Positions 31,979 through 43,892 of a stretch of 64,000 nucleotides of DNA are shown in pieces (within the stretch, counting starts at the first letter, position 1; each line of letters starts with the position of its first letter). The notes beneath the pieces are model-generated. The model saw nothing but the letters and a program-made list of their open reading frames with translations, was not told where the DNA came from and did no database searches. The stretch lies in NCBI GenBank assembly GCA_001599815.1, contig BCIA01000003.1, positions 3,658,001 through 3,722,000 of the forward strand. The letters run 5' to 3'. This DNA comes from Furcasterigmium furcatum (lineage: Eukaryota; Ascomycota; Sordariomycetes; Glomerellales; Plectosphaerellaceae). The translations under genes and the position numbers were made by a program.

Positions 31979-32929
31979 TTTGATTCGGACGGGAGGGAGA
32001 AAAGTGAACGCGACGGTCAACGGCGAGAAGGTCAAGGAAAGGACTGTGGGCGAGTTGGTCGGCGCAGACGAAAAGGACAGACAGGGCGATGCGCTACCGG
32101 GCGTCTTTGCGCTGCTTGAAGTCGTGGTGATGATGAAGCAGAAGTATCACTCGGCTTCGGTCCCCTCCGGAACGTGGGTTGGCGTCGCAATCACTGACAG
32201 ATCCTGGGCAAGGTAAGGTAGAGGGAACAAGGGTCCAGAAGAGTCAAAAGTGGGAACTGCTTTTAATCAGACGGATCGCGAGACGAGAGCCGGGAAATGA
32301 GGCACTAGGCTGAATGGGCGCGAATATATTATCTCGGATGAGGGCAGATGCGTCTTTAGATGAATACATATATACCTCGACGCAAAAGGTCGTGATGGTC
32401 ACGTTCAGCAGAACGGTCGACATACGTCAGCCCTGCCCAGAAGAGGCCTTGATGGATGCCAGACGACGAAGCCGTGCATCCGGTCTGCTTCGATAAGTGC
32501 TCTGATATCGAGACGGCCACAGAATTCATGCAAGGTCCCGGAATGTGAGTGCGAGAGGACGTGCGACGTGGGCAGCAAGGGGATGAAAATGACGTGGGGA
32601 TGGGCGAATAACCCGTGATGCAAAGCAGGTTTCAGATTGAGGGAGACCACCTTCACCGGCTTGGCAGGTCAAGGTGAAGATGAAGATGGAGATGGGGCGA
32701 GGGAGAAGATTGGTCCAGGGTGATGAAGACGTCGTTGACAAGACAGGGGTCAGGGGTCAGGGGCCAGGGGTTGTCTGTGGCTGGACATGCATGTGAGCCA
32801 CATCACTAGCCACATGTCGACTGCTGTATCTTGCCAGGATGGTTCTCATTGTTTTCTTCGTCTCTCACATTCTCCCTCGAGATCTCAACATCCATCAACA
32901 GAGAAGGCCCCAGAACAATGCCTCAGCAT
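31979..32929. other. Intergenic with a CAGGGGT tandem repeat
   Basis: About 950 bases. A degenerate (CAGGGGT)3-4 repeat lies at 32744-32770. The rest is the promoter of the GPI-protein gene and the arabinanase 3' UTR. Confidence 0.5.
32744..32770 (+). repeat. Degenerate CAGGGGT tandem repeat
   Basis: Two perfect and about two imperfect copies of CAGGGGT in non-coding DNA. Confidence 0.75.
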
Positions 32930-34009
32930 CTACACGACCGGCCATCCGCTGGAGAAGTCAATACAGTTCCACCCAAACCGCTTCTGTCCATCGCCAAACC
33001 CGACTCGAGTATCGATGTAATGGTAGTAGAGAACCTGCAAGACATGATGTGTTAGCCAGCTCTTCAAACCGCATCTCGAAAGCTATCGCATACAGGACCC
33101 TTGGATGGGTCATGATATACGCCCTGACCACCGGGACCATACACGAAGCCGTGAGACTCGAGGACAGTCGTTCCGCCACCGTGGATGCAGTCGACGCCGT
33201 TGCGGTCGACGTAACCATTAACCGCGGAACCAGACCGGCAGACCTTGATCTTGTACTCCTCGCCGGGGGCGGGGCGGTCCCGATCGTAGCCGCAGCACTT
33301 ACCGGCTGAGAAAAAGAGGTAGTAGAACCCTCCGTGCTGGAAGATGAAGGGGGCCTCGATGGCGGTGGTGCGCGGCTCATGGGCGACGTGGGTGTTCCCC
33401 TGGCCGAGGGTGCGGTGCAAGGGGCTGCGCATGGGAGTAGTGTAGAGGCCTCCCCAGAAGCTGCCGAAGCTCATGAGGTAGGTCTCGGAGTTGGCGGACT
33501 TGAAGACCTGGCCGTCGATGGCGTTAAAGTGGCCGCCGGGGTTGGACTCGACACCGGTAGAGCCGTGGTCCGTCCAGGTGTCGAGGTTGGTCGAGGTCGC
33601 GACGCCGATGGCGGAGTCCTGCGATCCGGGGGTGCTCACGCTGTAGTACATGAAGTACTCCTGGTCTCGCTTGGTCACCTCGGGGGCCTGTTCCGTGAGT
33701 CGGTATTGGTGCCCGATGGACGGTGAATGAACTTACCCAGAGGTCATCCCTTCCGGGCTTGTTGATCCGGGATCCGCCCGGCAGAGCCGCGCCACGGTAT
33801 CTCCAGGGACCGGTGATGGCGGGAGCAGAGTGAATGGCGATTCTGCCGCCAGTGGACAGACGGAAGTACTCGCCGTCATCACGGCAGATCAGTGTCGGGT
33901 CGCGTGTGTTGACCCAGACCCCAGAACACGGGCCCGGGTTGGCATAGCCAGAGGCACACCCGGCCAGCAAGGCAGCTGAGGCCAAGATAGTAGATACAAG
34001 GCCGATCAT
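32930..34009 (-). CDS. Secreted GH43 arabinanase (endo-1,5-alpha-L-arabinanase type)
   Basis: An enzyme that cuts the arabinan side chains of pectin, acting outside the cell. Exons on the minus strand are 34009-33737, 33687-33094 and 33034-32930 (323 aa, the standard size). Signal peptide [21 protein letters not shown]. The three GH43 acidic residues are present: Asp37 in NTRDPTL (general base), Asp149 in HFNAIDGQ, and Glu202 in TAIEAPFIF (acid). The family blocks DDLW+APEV and [11 protein letters not shown] are re-formed by the splicing; the last exon supplies [14 protein letters not shown]. The start at 34009 places the signal peptide first. There is no carbohydrate-binding module. The five-bladed beta-propeller fold is assumed from the family. 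Confidence 0.95.
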
Positions 34010-35439
34010 GATATGCTGTTTGGTGGATGATGATGGGTTGAAAATCGAACACACCCTTGATCAAGCGTTGCGACTTCCCAAGAAAGATCAGTGTCATCCG
34101 AACGAAACACGAGAGGGACCGCGATCTACTATATACGGATGAACAGGGCTCGTGCCGGCTTGATGACCTCACTAGTGGATGACGGTCAAACCGCTTGAGG
34201 CAAGGGAGGTTGCATTCTCAGGTTTGACCATTTCCTCCGGTGAAAGTAGGACGATGTGGTCTGTCTCCGGGAGAGGCTGGACACGCACGATGCTTCATCG
34301 AGGATCTCGAAAGGAAATTCGGCATAAACAGCAAGACAGGACCTCATTTCCATCCGAAGAGATCAGATGATCGGCTCATCCCGATCTCGTTGTCTAACTG
34401 TCCGAGGTCTTGAATGTTTCTCACAGGGCGCGGCGAGATCCGTCGACCTCACAACAATCCTCTACTTGAATGATGCGCACTTTAGTCGTTGGGGTATATT
34501 AGCCCGTCATTCATCGCGGCGGAATAGACACTCGCCTGTCAATGATGCAATCCTCAGGTGCCTCCCTCAACTCTCACCCGGACGGAAGAGTGTTCTCGAT
34601 GAGGACCAAAAAAAATAAAATAAAGTCCCCCGAACTGGTTTTGAACCTGAGTGGCAAAAGGGTTCGACTAGCCGATTGCATCAGCCTTGCCTACTCCCCT
34701 CCCGACTCTCACAGGGGACGTGAACGGTATCAAGCGGTATAACCGCTAAGCCATCACGCCGTATTGAAAACCAATCCCGCAACAACTCCCTATAAGCCAA
34801 CCTACTGGCACGTGGTCAGGACATGTGACATGCACTCATCACCAACGCACTGTAATGACTTGTCGTGCAGACATCTTGAACATTAACCCACGGAACTCTG
34901 AAGTGCATGCACTGGAGTCTCGATATTTCTCTGGTACGGCCCTCCCCCCAAGATTACCTAGATCAACTGTATTGCATTCTCGATGAGATTCCTGCGCTAT
35001 AAATTGAATATATATACGGAAATATGTACTTCGACCTTTCTGTGAGGAAATTCTGAGCGACTGGTAGCCATCCAGCCCGTCGAAGGTCTGACTTACACGC
35101 CATGAACGAGGCCAGATGTTTGCAGCTGGTACCAGCTGTCGCGCCCTGCTGCGCCCTTCCGCTTGGCCCCGCGACAACTGTGGAGTCGTGGAGCTGAAGC
35201 TGTCGGAATCGGCCGAGACGCGATGACTGAACCTCCTTCTTCACCTTATCTGAAGCTTCAACTGCCGACATCTCATCCTCCTTCCACATTGTCAACACCC
35301 ATTGCAAGCTCAACACCGTCACTACTCTCCTCCGGTGACGTTCGAAGCTCTAGGGTCCTCCTTTTTCTTTCTGTTCAAGCTCATAGCCGTCCATCTCTTC
35401 ATTTCATTCCACACTCACTCGCCCTCTCAGTTGCCCGTC
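34010..35439. other. Intergenic with a second tRNA-like locus
   Basis: 1.4 kb between divergent genes, so two promoters are expected. It contains the tRNA-like structure at 34608-34760. No protein gene is supported. Confidence 0.5.
34608..34760 (-). ncRNA. tRNA-like / Pol III-type element with A- and B-box matches
   Basis: Minus-strand reading starts GGCGTGA and meets TGGCTTAGCGG, a good Pol III A box, followed by the palindrome GCGGT-TAT-ACCGC. Further on are GTCCCCT (34713-34719), which pairs over seven bases with GGGGGAC (34625-34631) like an acceptor stem. An arm with stem GGCTG/CGGCT and loop ATGCAAT follows (34670-34686; it would read anticodon GCA). Then comes the B box GGTTCAAAACC (34637-34647), and T-runs at 34608-34624 as terminator. 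The spacing does not fold into a standard tRNA. It may be a tRNA-derived SINE fragment, a disrupted tRNA gene, or a small Pol III RNA. Confidence 0.3.
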
Positions 35440-37929
35440 ATGAATACGGCTCGCCTCTCATCGAGGCTCTACAGGGCCACCCTCGCCTCCCGCCTCCCCG
35501 GCCGCCCTTCTTCAACAACCCGCTGCATGTCATCCGTGGCTGGCCTGAAGCAGCTCCTCCACATCTCTGAAGAGGTTACCGATGCCGTCGCCACAAATAA
35601 GCCCGTCGTCGCTCTCGAGTCCACCATCTATACCCACGGCGCTCTGGGCAACGACCTTCTCCTCGAAGATATTGTCCGAAGGAATGGCGGTATCCCGGCC
35701 GTCTGCGGCATCTTGGACGGCGTTCCCACCGTGGGCTTGAACCCCGATGAAGTTGCCCGCATGGTAGATTCTGGCACTGCGAAGAAGGCCTCCAGGAGAG
35801 ACATCGCCTACATTGCCGGCCTTGTGAGTCTGGTCTTCGATCCATTCATGCCCTCAACTAACACACTCGCAGGGCCTCCGCGGCGAGAAGATCCATGCCG
35901 GCACCACCATCGCTGGCACCATGGTCCTCGCCAGGCTTGCCGGCATCCGTGTCTTCGGAACTGGCGGCCTGGGTGGTGTCCACCGCGACGGCGAGAACTC
36001 CATGGACGTTTCCGCCGACCTGACCGAGCTCGGCCGCACCCGCGTCGCCGTCATCAGCGCCGGCTGCAAGGGCTTCCTCGACATCCGTCGTACCCTCGAG
36101 TTCCTCGAGACCCAGGGCGCCTTTGTGGGCACCTTCGCCGACGGCCGCACTGGCGCGATCGACTTCCCCGCCTTCTGGGCCCGGACGAGCGGCATCAAGA
36201 CACCCGCCGTTGTTCAGAACGAGCAGGACGCTGCCGCCATGATCTTCGCCCAGGAGCAGCTCGGCATCGAGTCCGGCATGCTCTTCGCCAACCCCATCCC
36301 CGAGGCCGACGGCATCCCCGTCGAGGAGATAAATGCCGTCATCGAGACCGCCGTCCGCGAGGCCAGGGAGAAGGGCTTCACCGGCGCCAACAACACACCC
36401 TACATCCTCAACACCATCCGCAGACTTGGCGGAGAGAGGATCCCCCTCGCGAATAAGAAGCTGGTGCAGGCCAACGTCGGCCGCGCGGCTCGGGTCGCCG
36501 TCGAGTTGTCCAAGTTGCTTGGCGGGGCGCCCAACCCCTCACCGGCGTAAGTCTTGAAGGGACAGAAGTTGTTTTGACCACGGGTCTGACATGTACATAG
36601 CTCGTTGTCATCGTCGTCGTCATCAACAAGATTTGTTTCTGGATACACCCCGCCCGCTGCGCCATCTGCACCAAGGGCAGAATCTGGGCCCGTGGATATC
36701 CTCGTAGCCGGCTCCGTAGCCGTAGATCTGAGCTGTGACTACCAACCTCTGAACTCCGCGAAAGGCAAGGCGCCGCAACTCGAGACGTCAAACCCTGCCG
36801 CTATCAACCAGTCCATCGGAGGCGTGGGACACAACGTCGCCCTGGCGGCCCATCGCGCGAGCAGTGACAGCCGCGTGCGTCTCTGCAGTTTAGTTGGCGA
36901 CGACACGTAAGTTCTGATGGTCATTGCTATTCTCAAAGTCGTTCTGACATGCTCAGCGCCGGCCGCACCGTCCTCGCTGCGCTCCGCGCCAACGGCCTCG
37001 ATACATCCTACATCCGCCAACTCGGCAGCGACCACCACGTCGCCAACCGCACGGCGCAGTATGTCGCCATCAACGACGCCGAGAAGAGCCTCGTCCTCGC
37101 CATGGCCGACATGGGCATCTTCAGCAACCACTCCTTCCCGGACTACTGGAAGTCCGCCGTCGCGGGGGCGAAGCCGAAGTGGCTCGTCGTCGACGGCAAC
37201 TGGTCGCCCAAAGACGTGAGGGCGTGGGTCGATGCCGGCAAGACACATAACGCCCAGGTGGCGTTCGAGCCCGTCTCGACGGCCAAGTCCGTAGGCCTGT
37301 TCGACAAGGCGCACCTCGACATGGGGATCTTCCCCCACGCGAGCGTCTCCCTGGCAACGCCGAATAGCTACGAGCTGTTCGCGATGTGGTCCGCGGCCAG
37401 GGAGAACGGGTTCTTCGAGAGCCACCGGTGGTTCGAGGTGATAGACGAATTCAACATCCACGGCGGCGCGAGGGACAGGTTCGTGCAGATCGTGGGCGCG
37501 GAGCTGACGGACGCGGGCGTGCCGGTGCAGACGATGCAGATGCTGCCGTACATCCCGACCATGGTGACGAAGCTCGGCTCGAAGGGGTGTTTGTTGACGA
37601 TGATCCTGGGTAAGGATGACCCGAAGCTGCGCAGCAGGGAGGAAGAGAGGTGGATTCTTACGCGGGCGAGCGTGGATCACCCGATAATAGGTGGTGTCTA
37701 CATGCGCCTGTTCCCTGCTGCCGAGCGGGTGGAGGATGTCGTCTCGGTGAACGGCGTGGGAGACACGTTCCTCGGCGTGCTGGTGAATGGGTTGTCCCGG
37801 GGAGGCAAGGTTGAGAAGCTGATTGATGTCGCCCAGAAGGGAGCGGTTCTCACATTGAGGAGCCATGAGGCTGTCAGCCCGGATCTGGGAAGGATTGAGC
37901 ATCATCTGAAAGAGATTGTTGGCGCATGA
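35440..37929 (+). CDS. Bifunctional pseudouridine-5'-phosphate glycosidase / pfkB kinase
   Basis: A fusion that can break down pseudouridine: a ribokinase-type domain phosphorylates it, and the glycosidase splits the C-C bond to uracil and ribose 5-phosphate. Exons are 35440-35823, 35873-36546, 36601-36906 and 36957-37929 (778 aa). The glycosidase spans about 35-360: ALESTIYTHG (Glu60), HRDGENSMDVSADL, and ISAGCKGFLDIRRTLEFLET with the Schiff-base Lys194, counterparts of E. coli PsuG (YeiN) residues. A serine-rich linker around 367-390 leads to the pfkB kinase, with VAGSVAVDLSCDY, SIGGVGHNVAL and GVGDTF (catalytic Asp724). The N-terminal 30 residues are basic and serine-rich, likely mitochondrial. 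In bacteria the two are separate genes (psuG, psuK). It is convergent with a Dal5-like permease 136 bases away. Confidence 0.95.
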
Positions 37930-38065
37930 CCAACAAGACGGGCTGGATCCTGATATATCTTTCGAGGCGACATCCTGGACGTCTGTACCAAGTCTCTACC
38001 AACGTAGTGTAAGTCTATCTACCCCTAATCTTGTACATAGAACCTCCCCGGATGCAGGGTATACC

Positions 38066-39694
38066 TTAAATAGGATAGATGAACTGCTTGTTCTGCAGAT
38101 CCGTCAGGTCCAAAACCGCAATGTCAACCTTGACCTTGACGATCTCGCCGCTCTCATCCACCTGCTCGACGTATCCGTTGCGCTCGTCGTCACTCAGGTT
38201 GGCGATGTACTCCTCCCTCTCCTTGTTCCTCCTCACCAGGATGAATCGGATAATCCACAGGATAACCGGCGTGCCAACCCAACTGACGATGATCATCGAC
38301 GCCCAGGCACCGTAGAACCTGGGCGCGTTGCCTGCCACCCAGATCTGTGGCGAGACAAGGTTCCCGACGCTGTATCCCAGCATGAACATGACGTTTCGCG
38401 TCAATTTCTTCGTGTACCCGGCTGCCGTGGACGTCGTCCACCCAAGCGCGATGATGTACGTGACGCCGTACGTCGACGCGGCGAGGATCAGGCACCCCAG
38501 CAGCCCGATCTTCTGCTCCCAGTCCACAGTCGTCATGGCGATGCCGCCCGCTGCGGCGGGGATGCACCAAATCGTCCCGTGCAGGGCCTTGTTCGACGGC
38601 CACCTGCGCAGGAGGAAGGTCGCGACGATGCAGCACGCGACACCGAATCCGCCTCCGGCGGCCGCCACGAGCGTCGACCCGAGCGGGTCGATGCCGATGG
38701 ATGTGGTGATGAGGTTCTTCTGGCCGTAGTTGAGGTTGTTCGAGTACATGAGGGTGAAGGACTGCAGCGCGAAGAGCCAGGACACGGGGTCCTTCATGGT
38801 CTCGATGAACTGCTCCTTCTTGAATTGCTTCTGCTCGATGGAGCTCTGCTGGGAGTTGTGCACGCGGCGGATGACGTGGACCTTCTCCTCGAGGGTGAGG
38901 AAGCGCGCCTCTGCCGGGTTGGAGGGGTAGTCGATCCAGACCCAGACGGCGAGGATGAGCGTGAGGCCTCCCGTCACGACGTGGAGGAGCTTCCAGGGCA
39001 GCACGGGGCCGGTGGTCCAGAGCAGGCCGTAGGAGATGAAGCCGGTGACGACGGGGGCGGCCTGGCAGGTGATCCAAAGGACGGGCTGCAGGAAGGACTG
39101 CTCGTGGCGGTTGAAGAACATGCCGATTGTGATTTCCATGGCCGGGACGATGACGGCCTCGGCGGCTCCGAGGGCGAGACGCATCACGACGAGGCCGGCG
39201 TAGCGGGTGGCGACGCAGTGCAGAAAGATGATGACGGACCAGGAGAAGATGGTGGCACCGACGTATTTGCCGAAGGGGAGGCGCTGCATGAGGTAGTGGC
39301 CGGGCCATTGGAAGGCCAGGTAGCCTGGACGCTGTTAGACTCGGGTTCGTGTTAGTTGGGCTCCAGCGGGGGCTCTCGTACCGACGTAGAACATGGTGTT
39401 GAGGTTGTTGTACTGGGTCTGTCCGATGCCCGTCTCTTCGAAGAGACCAAGGATGGCAGAGTAACCGAGAGTCGACTTGTCGACGAACAGCATGATGTTG
39501 ATAGCAGAAAGGAGAAGCATGATGCGGAGGTACAGCTTCCTGCGCAGCTTCTTCTCCGCCTCAGGGGTCAGCTCTCCAAACTTATCGCCATGTTCCTCAA
39601 GCAGTCGAAGGGTGACATCGGCGTTCTTCTCCTGGACCGTCTTCTGGTTGGAATGGCCAGAGACTTCAGGCTGGACTGCTTTTTCGTCAGCCAT
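38066..39694 (-). CDS. Dal5-like MFS permease
   Basis: A second anion:cation symporter family permease, 523 aa, with exons on the minus strand at 39694-39382 and 39324-38066. The hydrophilic N-terminus ends in EKKLRRKLYLRIMLLL. FVDKSTLGYSAILGL and the joint MFYVG+YLAFQWPGHYLM are family hallmarks, followed by RLALGAAEAVIVPAM and the second-half segments LGYSVGNLVSPQIW and YGAWASMIIVSW. About 12 membrane spans can be counted. The tail ends with the ...VLDLTDLQNKQFIYP pattern typical of the group. It is convergent with the pseudouridine-degrading enzyme, which makes nucleoside or pyrimidine-derivative uptake an attractive but unproven idea. Other members carry allantoate, nicotinate, biotin-like acids or dipeptides. 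Confidence 0.92.
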
Positions 39695-40773
39695 CGTGAG
39701 GTATCCTGCTGGGTGTCCAATATCTGGCAGAGCTGACGAGCAAACAGAAGGGAGGGATGTGATGAGAGAGACCAACTCGCGGGCGTGGTGCTCAGGGGAC
39801 CACGAGGCCGGCGCATGTTATAGACGGATTCATTCCCCGATCATACGCCGACAGTGGAGTCACAAGAAAAGATGTTGGAAGTCAAGAGATGGTGCAATGT
39901 TGTAGAGCTCCTCTCCATGCCCCGGTGTGCGACTTTGGTTGGCTTTTGGCATGTATGGTCGTGATATCGACCCCGTAGCACGCAATTTCGCCATGCGGCG
40001 CAGGACTCGGCACTAAAGCGACTCTTACATGATGGGTTAAGAACGACTTGAAGAGACTTCTCGACCGAGAAAGCGACTTCGGGCGTGTTTGTTCAACCCT
40101 GCCCGTGAATAGTACTTGGGCAAACCGAAGCTGCGGACGGGCTGGGACAGGGAGTTGCAATTTGCCCACGTCAGGTTTATGCTTGATGCTCAATCATCTT
40201 CACTTATGTCTACATACCAGCTCTTTGCATGTCAGACAGGCTCAAATCCACCCGAATTACGTCCATGGAGAGCACCTCTTTTCACTGCCATTGCCGCCCC
40301 TGAGCCGGCGTGGCTTGCAGGGATATCGAGCTCTAAACAGCCCACAATGCACCCACATCGCAGCCACCATCTCATGGCGCCATCTCATCCCTTCGCCCGC
40401 TGCTGTCCCCTCGAAATGTGCGTGCAGATCAGCAAATAGCAATCGAGTCCCGCAATCTCGTCATCCGGGAGGCGCCGCCCGGTCTGCTGCGGGTGGAGCC
40501 ACTCCCGGGCCGGCGCCGAAATGGGTCCGGAACAGGATCCGGCATCCTGGTCCAAAACGAGAGGGAAAGGCGGCGCGAGGACAATGTTCAATAACTAACG
40601 AGAAGTTGGAGGCGATGGAAACATGGTGAGCGATGAAGAATGGACGGGAGGACGCAGACGAAGGTATGGGACACAACGCGATGCAAGGCCATGTACACTT
40701 AACTCTGTCTACTTGGGCCCTTTTCCAAAGTCCTCCAAAGAAGGAAACACCATAAAACCCGGGTCACGGCCCC
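39695..40773. other. Intergenic, permease promoter
   Basis: 1.1 kb without supported genes. The short open frames have no recognisable motif. Confidence 0.5.
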
Positions 40774-42297
40774 CTAGACCCGCTCGTCATTTGTACGGTA
40801 CGTCTCGGTAACCGGCAGCTCCTGCCCGTGCCCCTCCTCGCCCAGATACTCCGGCGTCGGGTCGCGAATCCCCGTAATCTTCGCCAAAATAGCAGCGGCG
40901 AACAAGTCCCCTGACACATTCACGACGCCGCGGAAGCGATCCATAAACCAGTCGATCGCGATGACAACCGCATACATCCTCGTCAGCGGGATGCCCACCG
41001 ACGTCGCGATCATGACCATCAGCACCAGCGATCCCGACGGGATGGGCGTCGTCCCGATGGCGGCGAGCGTGGACAGGAGAAGGATCAGGATGTACTGTCC
41101 CGCGTCCAGGGTGATGCCCTGCGTCTTCGCGAGGAAGATGACCACGGTCGGGAGGTAGATAGCCGTGCCGTCCATGTTGATGACGCAGCCGAGGGGCACG
41201 GCGAAGTCCACGACCGTGTTCGGGTTGCCTCTCTCGCGGCACACGCGCAGGGTGACGGGGAGCGTCGCGGCCGAGGAGGCCGTGCCCCAGACCGTGATCC
41301 AGGCCTGGGAGCACTTGAACCAGTACGGGTAGGGGTTGATGCGAGTGAAGGCGAAGAATATAATAGGGAGAATAATGAAGAGGTGTATCATCATAGAGCT
41401 CAGGCCCGCGCCCATGAGGTAGCCGAGACTGGTGCCGATGTCGCGGATGTTGAGGCGAAATATGTTCGGGAGGATGAGGAAGAAGACGCCGATAGGGGCG
41501 AGCTTGATAAGAACGTTGAGGACGCGGGCGATAATCTCGTTGATCTCCTTGACAGCGCGGAGGAGAGCCGAGTTCTCGTCGGGGCGGATAAGGTAGCCGA
41601 GGACGATAGACGCGACGATGATGCCGAGGAGCTCGTTCTTCGCGAAGGAGTCTACGAGGTTGTTCGGAACCAGGGTCCTGAAGAGCGTGACGGCGATATC
41701 ATGGGGCTTCCTCTCTGTGCGGTCTGCGTATTGTTTCTGGACCTCTTCGTCCGTGGGGCCGTCAACAGAGTTCGAGTCCACTTCGGTCATGAGAGGCTCC
41801 CAGATCTGCGTCATCATGACCAGAGAGAAGCCGATGGCTAGAACAGTGGTGACCACGTAGTAGCCCACCGTCCAGCGGGCGAGGATGGGGCCGCCGTGGA
41901 CGATCTGTCTGAGAGACTGGACGGAGAGGATCATGGCACAAACGATCATGGGGATGACTGAAGAGAGGAACAATGTCAGCCACACCTTTTTCTTCTCAAG
42001 TTTCGCGGGAGGGCTCTCGAACTTACCAACGCACTGCAGGCTACGCAGCCAGAGATCACCGGGGATGTTGAGGATGGCTGGCGCCGCTTCGGGGATGTTA
42101 TCGGCGCCAACACCAGCAGAAACGCCCATACCGATGCCAATAGCCAAGAGGGCGGCGATGACTACCTGCAGGGCATGACCGGGCTCCTTGACGCCATGCC
42201 ACCAGCGCCTCTTGACCTCCTCGACCTCGGTCGTGGCAGAGGTGGGCGTCTGCTGGACGGCAGGCAGGGAGGTGTCGACGATCTTCTTCTCGTCCAT
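40774..42297 (-). CDS. SLC1-type dicarboxylate/amino acid:cation symporter
   Basis: A plasma-membrane transporter of the DAACS (GltP/DctA/EAAT) family, which takes up glutamate, aspartate, neutral amino acids or C4-dicarboxylates with H+ or Na+. Exons on the minus strand are 42297-42027 and 41957-40774 (484 aa). The 69-base intron is a multiple of three and stop-free, so unspliced mRNA would read through with 23 extra residues between LQCV and VIPMIVCAMIL. Family signatures: the serine-rich loop GTASSAATLPVTL, NMDGTAIYLP, and GIPLTRMYAV near the C-terminus. Eight membrane spans plus re-entrant hairpins are expected. Its neighbour, transcribed away from it, is an amine-oxidising flavoenzyme. 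Confidence 0.95.
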   Translation of the reverse strand: MDEKKIVDTSLPAVQQTPTSATTEVEEVKRRWWHGVKEPGHALQVVIAALLAIGIGMGVSAGVGADNIPEAAPAILNIPGDLWLRSLQCVGKFESPPAKLEKKKVWLTLFLSSVIPMIVCAMILSVQSLRQIVHGGPILARWTVGYYVVTTVLAIGFSLVMMTQIWEPLMTEVDSNSVDGPTDEEVQKQYADRTERKPHDIAVTLFRTLVPNNLVDSFAKNELLGIIVASIVLGYLIRPDENSALLRAVKEINEIIARVLNVLIKLAPIGVFFLILPNIFRLNIRDIGTSLGYLMGAGLSSMMIHLFIILPIIFFAFTRINPYPYWFKCSQAWITVWGTASSAATLPVTLRVCRERGNPNTVVDFAVPLGCVINMDGTAIYLPTVVIFLAKTQGITLDAGQYILILLLSTLAAIGTTPIPSGSLVLMVMIATSVGIPLTRMYAVVIAIDWFMDRFRGVVNVSGDLFAAAILAKITGIRDPTPEYLGEEGHGQELPVTETYRTNDERV

Positions 42298-43892
42298 CGG
42301 AGAGATGTGAGACCCAAATGGTTGCTTCTGAAAGGAGTTGGCGAAGAGAAAGATGAGGGGACGGAGGAGAGAAGAGTTGGGTTGGACTCGAGTGCTGATC
42401 TGGAACCTGGAAGGGGTTACCAGAGGTTGGGGTGCCTATTTATCCTCCTCTGGCGGTGCTCATATGACCAACTTGGAATCTTGATATCCCCGAGGGTTGA
42501 TAAGCAGTGCTGTTGCCTCTTACAAGCCCAATGCCAAAGAGAGGAGGCATCCATGCCAAGCTTGGTTATCGGTACCATGTGAGCAAGCGGATCCGGGGTA
42601 GCTCACAGCACCATGTCGACTAGGTATCCTGTGTCCAGCCCGGCTTTCGGGATCTCCATGACTCGAGGGGGGCCATGAGGGTCGGATGAAGGATGGTGGC
42701 TCTCTCGCAACAACCCCCTCGGCCGACTTCGTGTCGAGTCTCCCATGATTGAGACAACCTCTCTCTTCAATTCACAATTATGGGATGATGTGACGCTTGC
42801 TGGACCTGATATGCTTTTGGACGACTTTCGACCTCTGGTGCTTCTACGGATGAATATACGGACGGCTACCGGCCCTGGGATTCCTCCTCTGCATCCTGGT
42901 GAGGGGGTCAAAGGGGGTAACATGAATCCGAGAGGGAGGAAAGAAAGCTGCTTCCAAGGGAGAAAACAAGACCTCGAGCGCCAATAGCCGAGTATCGATT
43001 CAGGGGCTAGAGGGCTGCCAGGATCCACGTCGACGGCAACGCTAGCTCACCCTTCTCTTGCCAAGAGAACTTATGTTGATCACGCTGTCTTGGGCGCCGG
43101 CTGGCTCTTATCAAAGAAACCTGAGCCATGCCGTTATAGGCGGTCATAATTAGCTTCATGTGAGATATTTTGTAATGGCGTGGCTTACACTCTACGCTTC
43201 TGCAGCACCCAGGGATATCGACTGAGAGGGTGGCGGGCGTTTGGTGTTAGGGTTCCTGGAGTTCGGGTAACACAACTCAGCGCCGGCCACACGGTTCGTC
43301 GTTCAATGTTGCAGAGCCAGGAGACGACCGTACCTTAGCCCTGTCTTCGTCATCGTCTCGTCGGCGAAGATTGACATCCAAGTGTTGTTCATTGATGATC
43401 CCCTATCGATATGCATGGTACTGATTCTTGTACCACCTCGGCCGCAGACGCTCGATCCGCACCTTAATGAACCTCATGTACCCCACATCGGCACCAGGGA
43501 TCGGCCGCGTGTGGAAGTTGGTGTAAGGCGAACTGAGGACGGGACCAGTGGCGTCTTCCATAGCCGAAAGTCGACGGTAGCAGACGTTGTGATAAACTGC
43601 CGCGGCCGCTGATTCGCGGCCCGATGCCTTGCCACAAAGGAGGCGCTTACGCTAACCTCGAGAACCCGTCTCTCCGCATCTGTGAGCGAGGGAGACGGAT
43701 CCCCTCTGTCGTGTCAGCAAGGTATGTGTGCCCAAGCCCGCACGACTTCGCAAACTTGCGTCCGAACGACGGAAGACTGTCGGGGGTCTCGGTCTCGAGA
43801 CCGATGAGCAAAGACTCGGCAGCTGAAGATAAAATGAAGGGCCGGGTGCGTATCGTATCCCATGTCCCATTTCTTACTCGTCGGCGTTCATC
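42298..43892. other. Divergent intergenic region (symporter / flavin oxidase)
   Basis: 1.6 kb between two divergent genes, holding both promoters. No gene, repeat or RNA is recognised. Confidence 0.5.

Noticed and set aside
36739..37905. 388-codon open frame antisense to the kinase domain of the pseudouridine gene
   Set aside because: Rich in His, Arg and Val as expected from antisense GC3 bias; the plus strand encodes conserved kinase motifs.
38190..39308. 372-codon arginine/proline/histidine-rich frame overlapping the second permease
   Set aside because: It is the shifted frame of the permease gene; the composition is non-protein-like.
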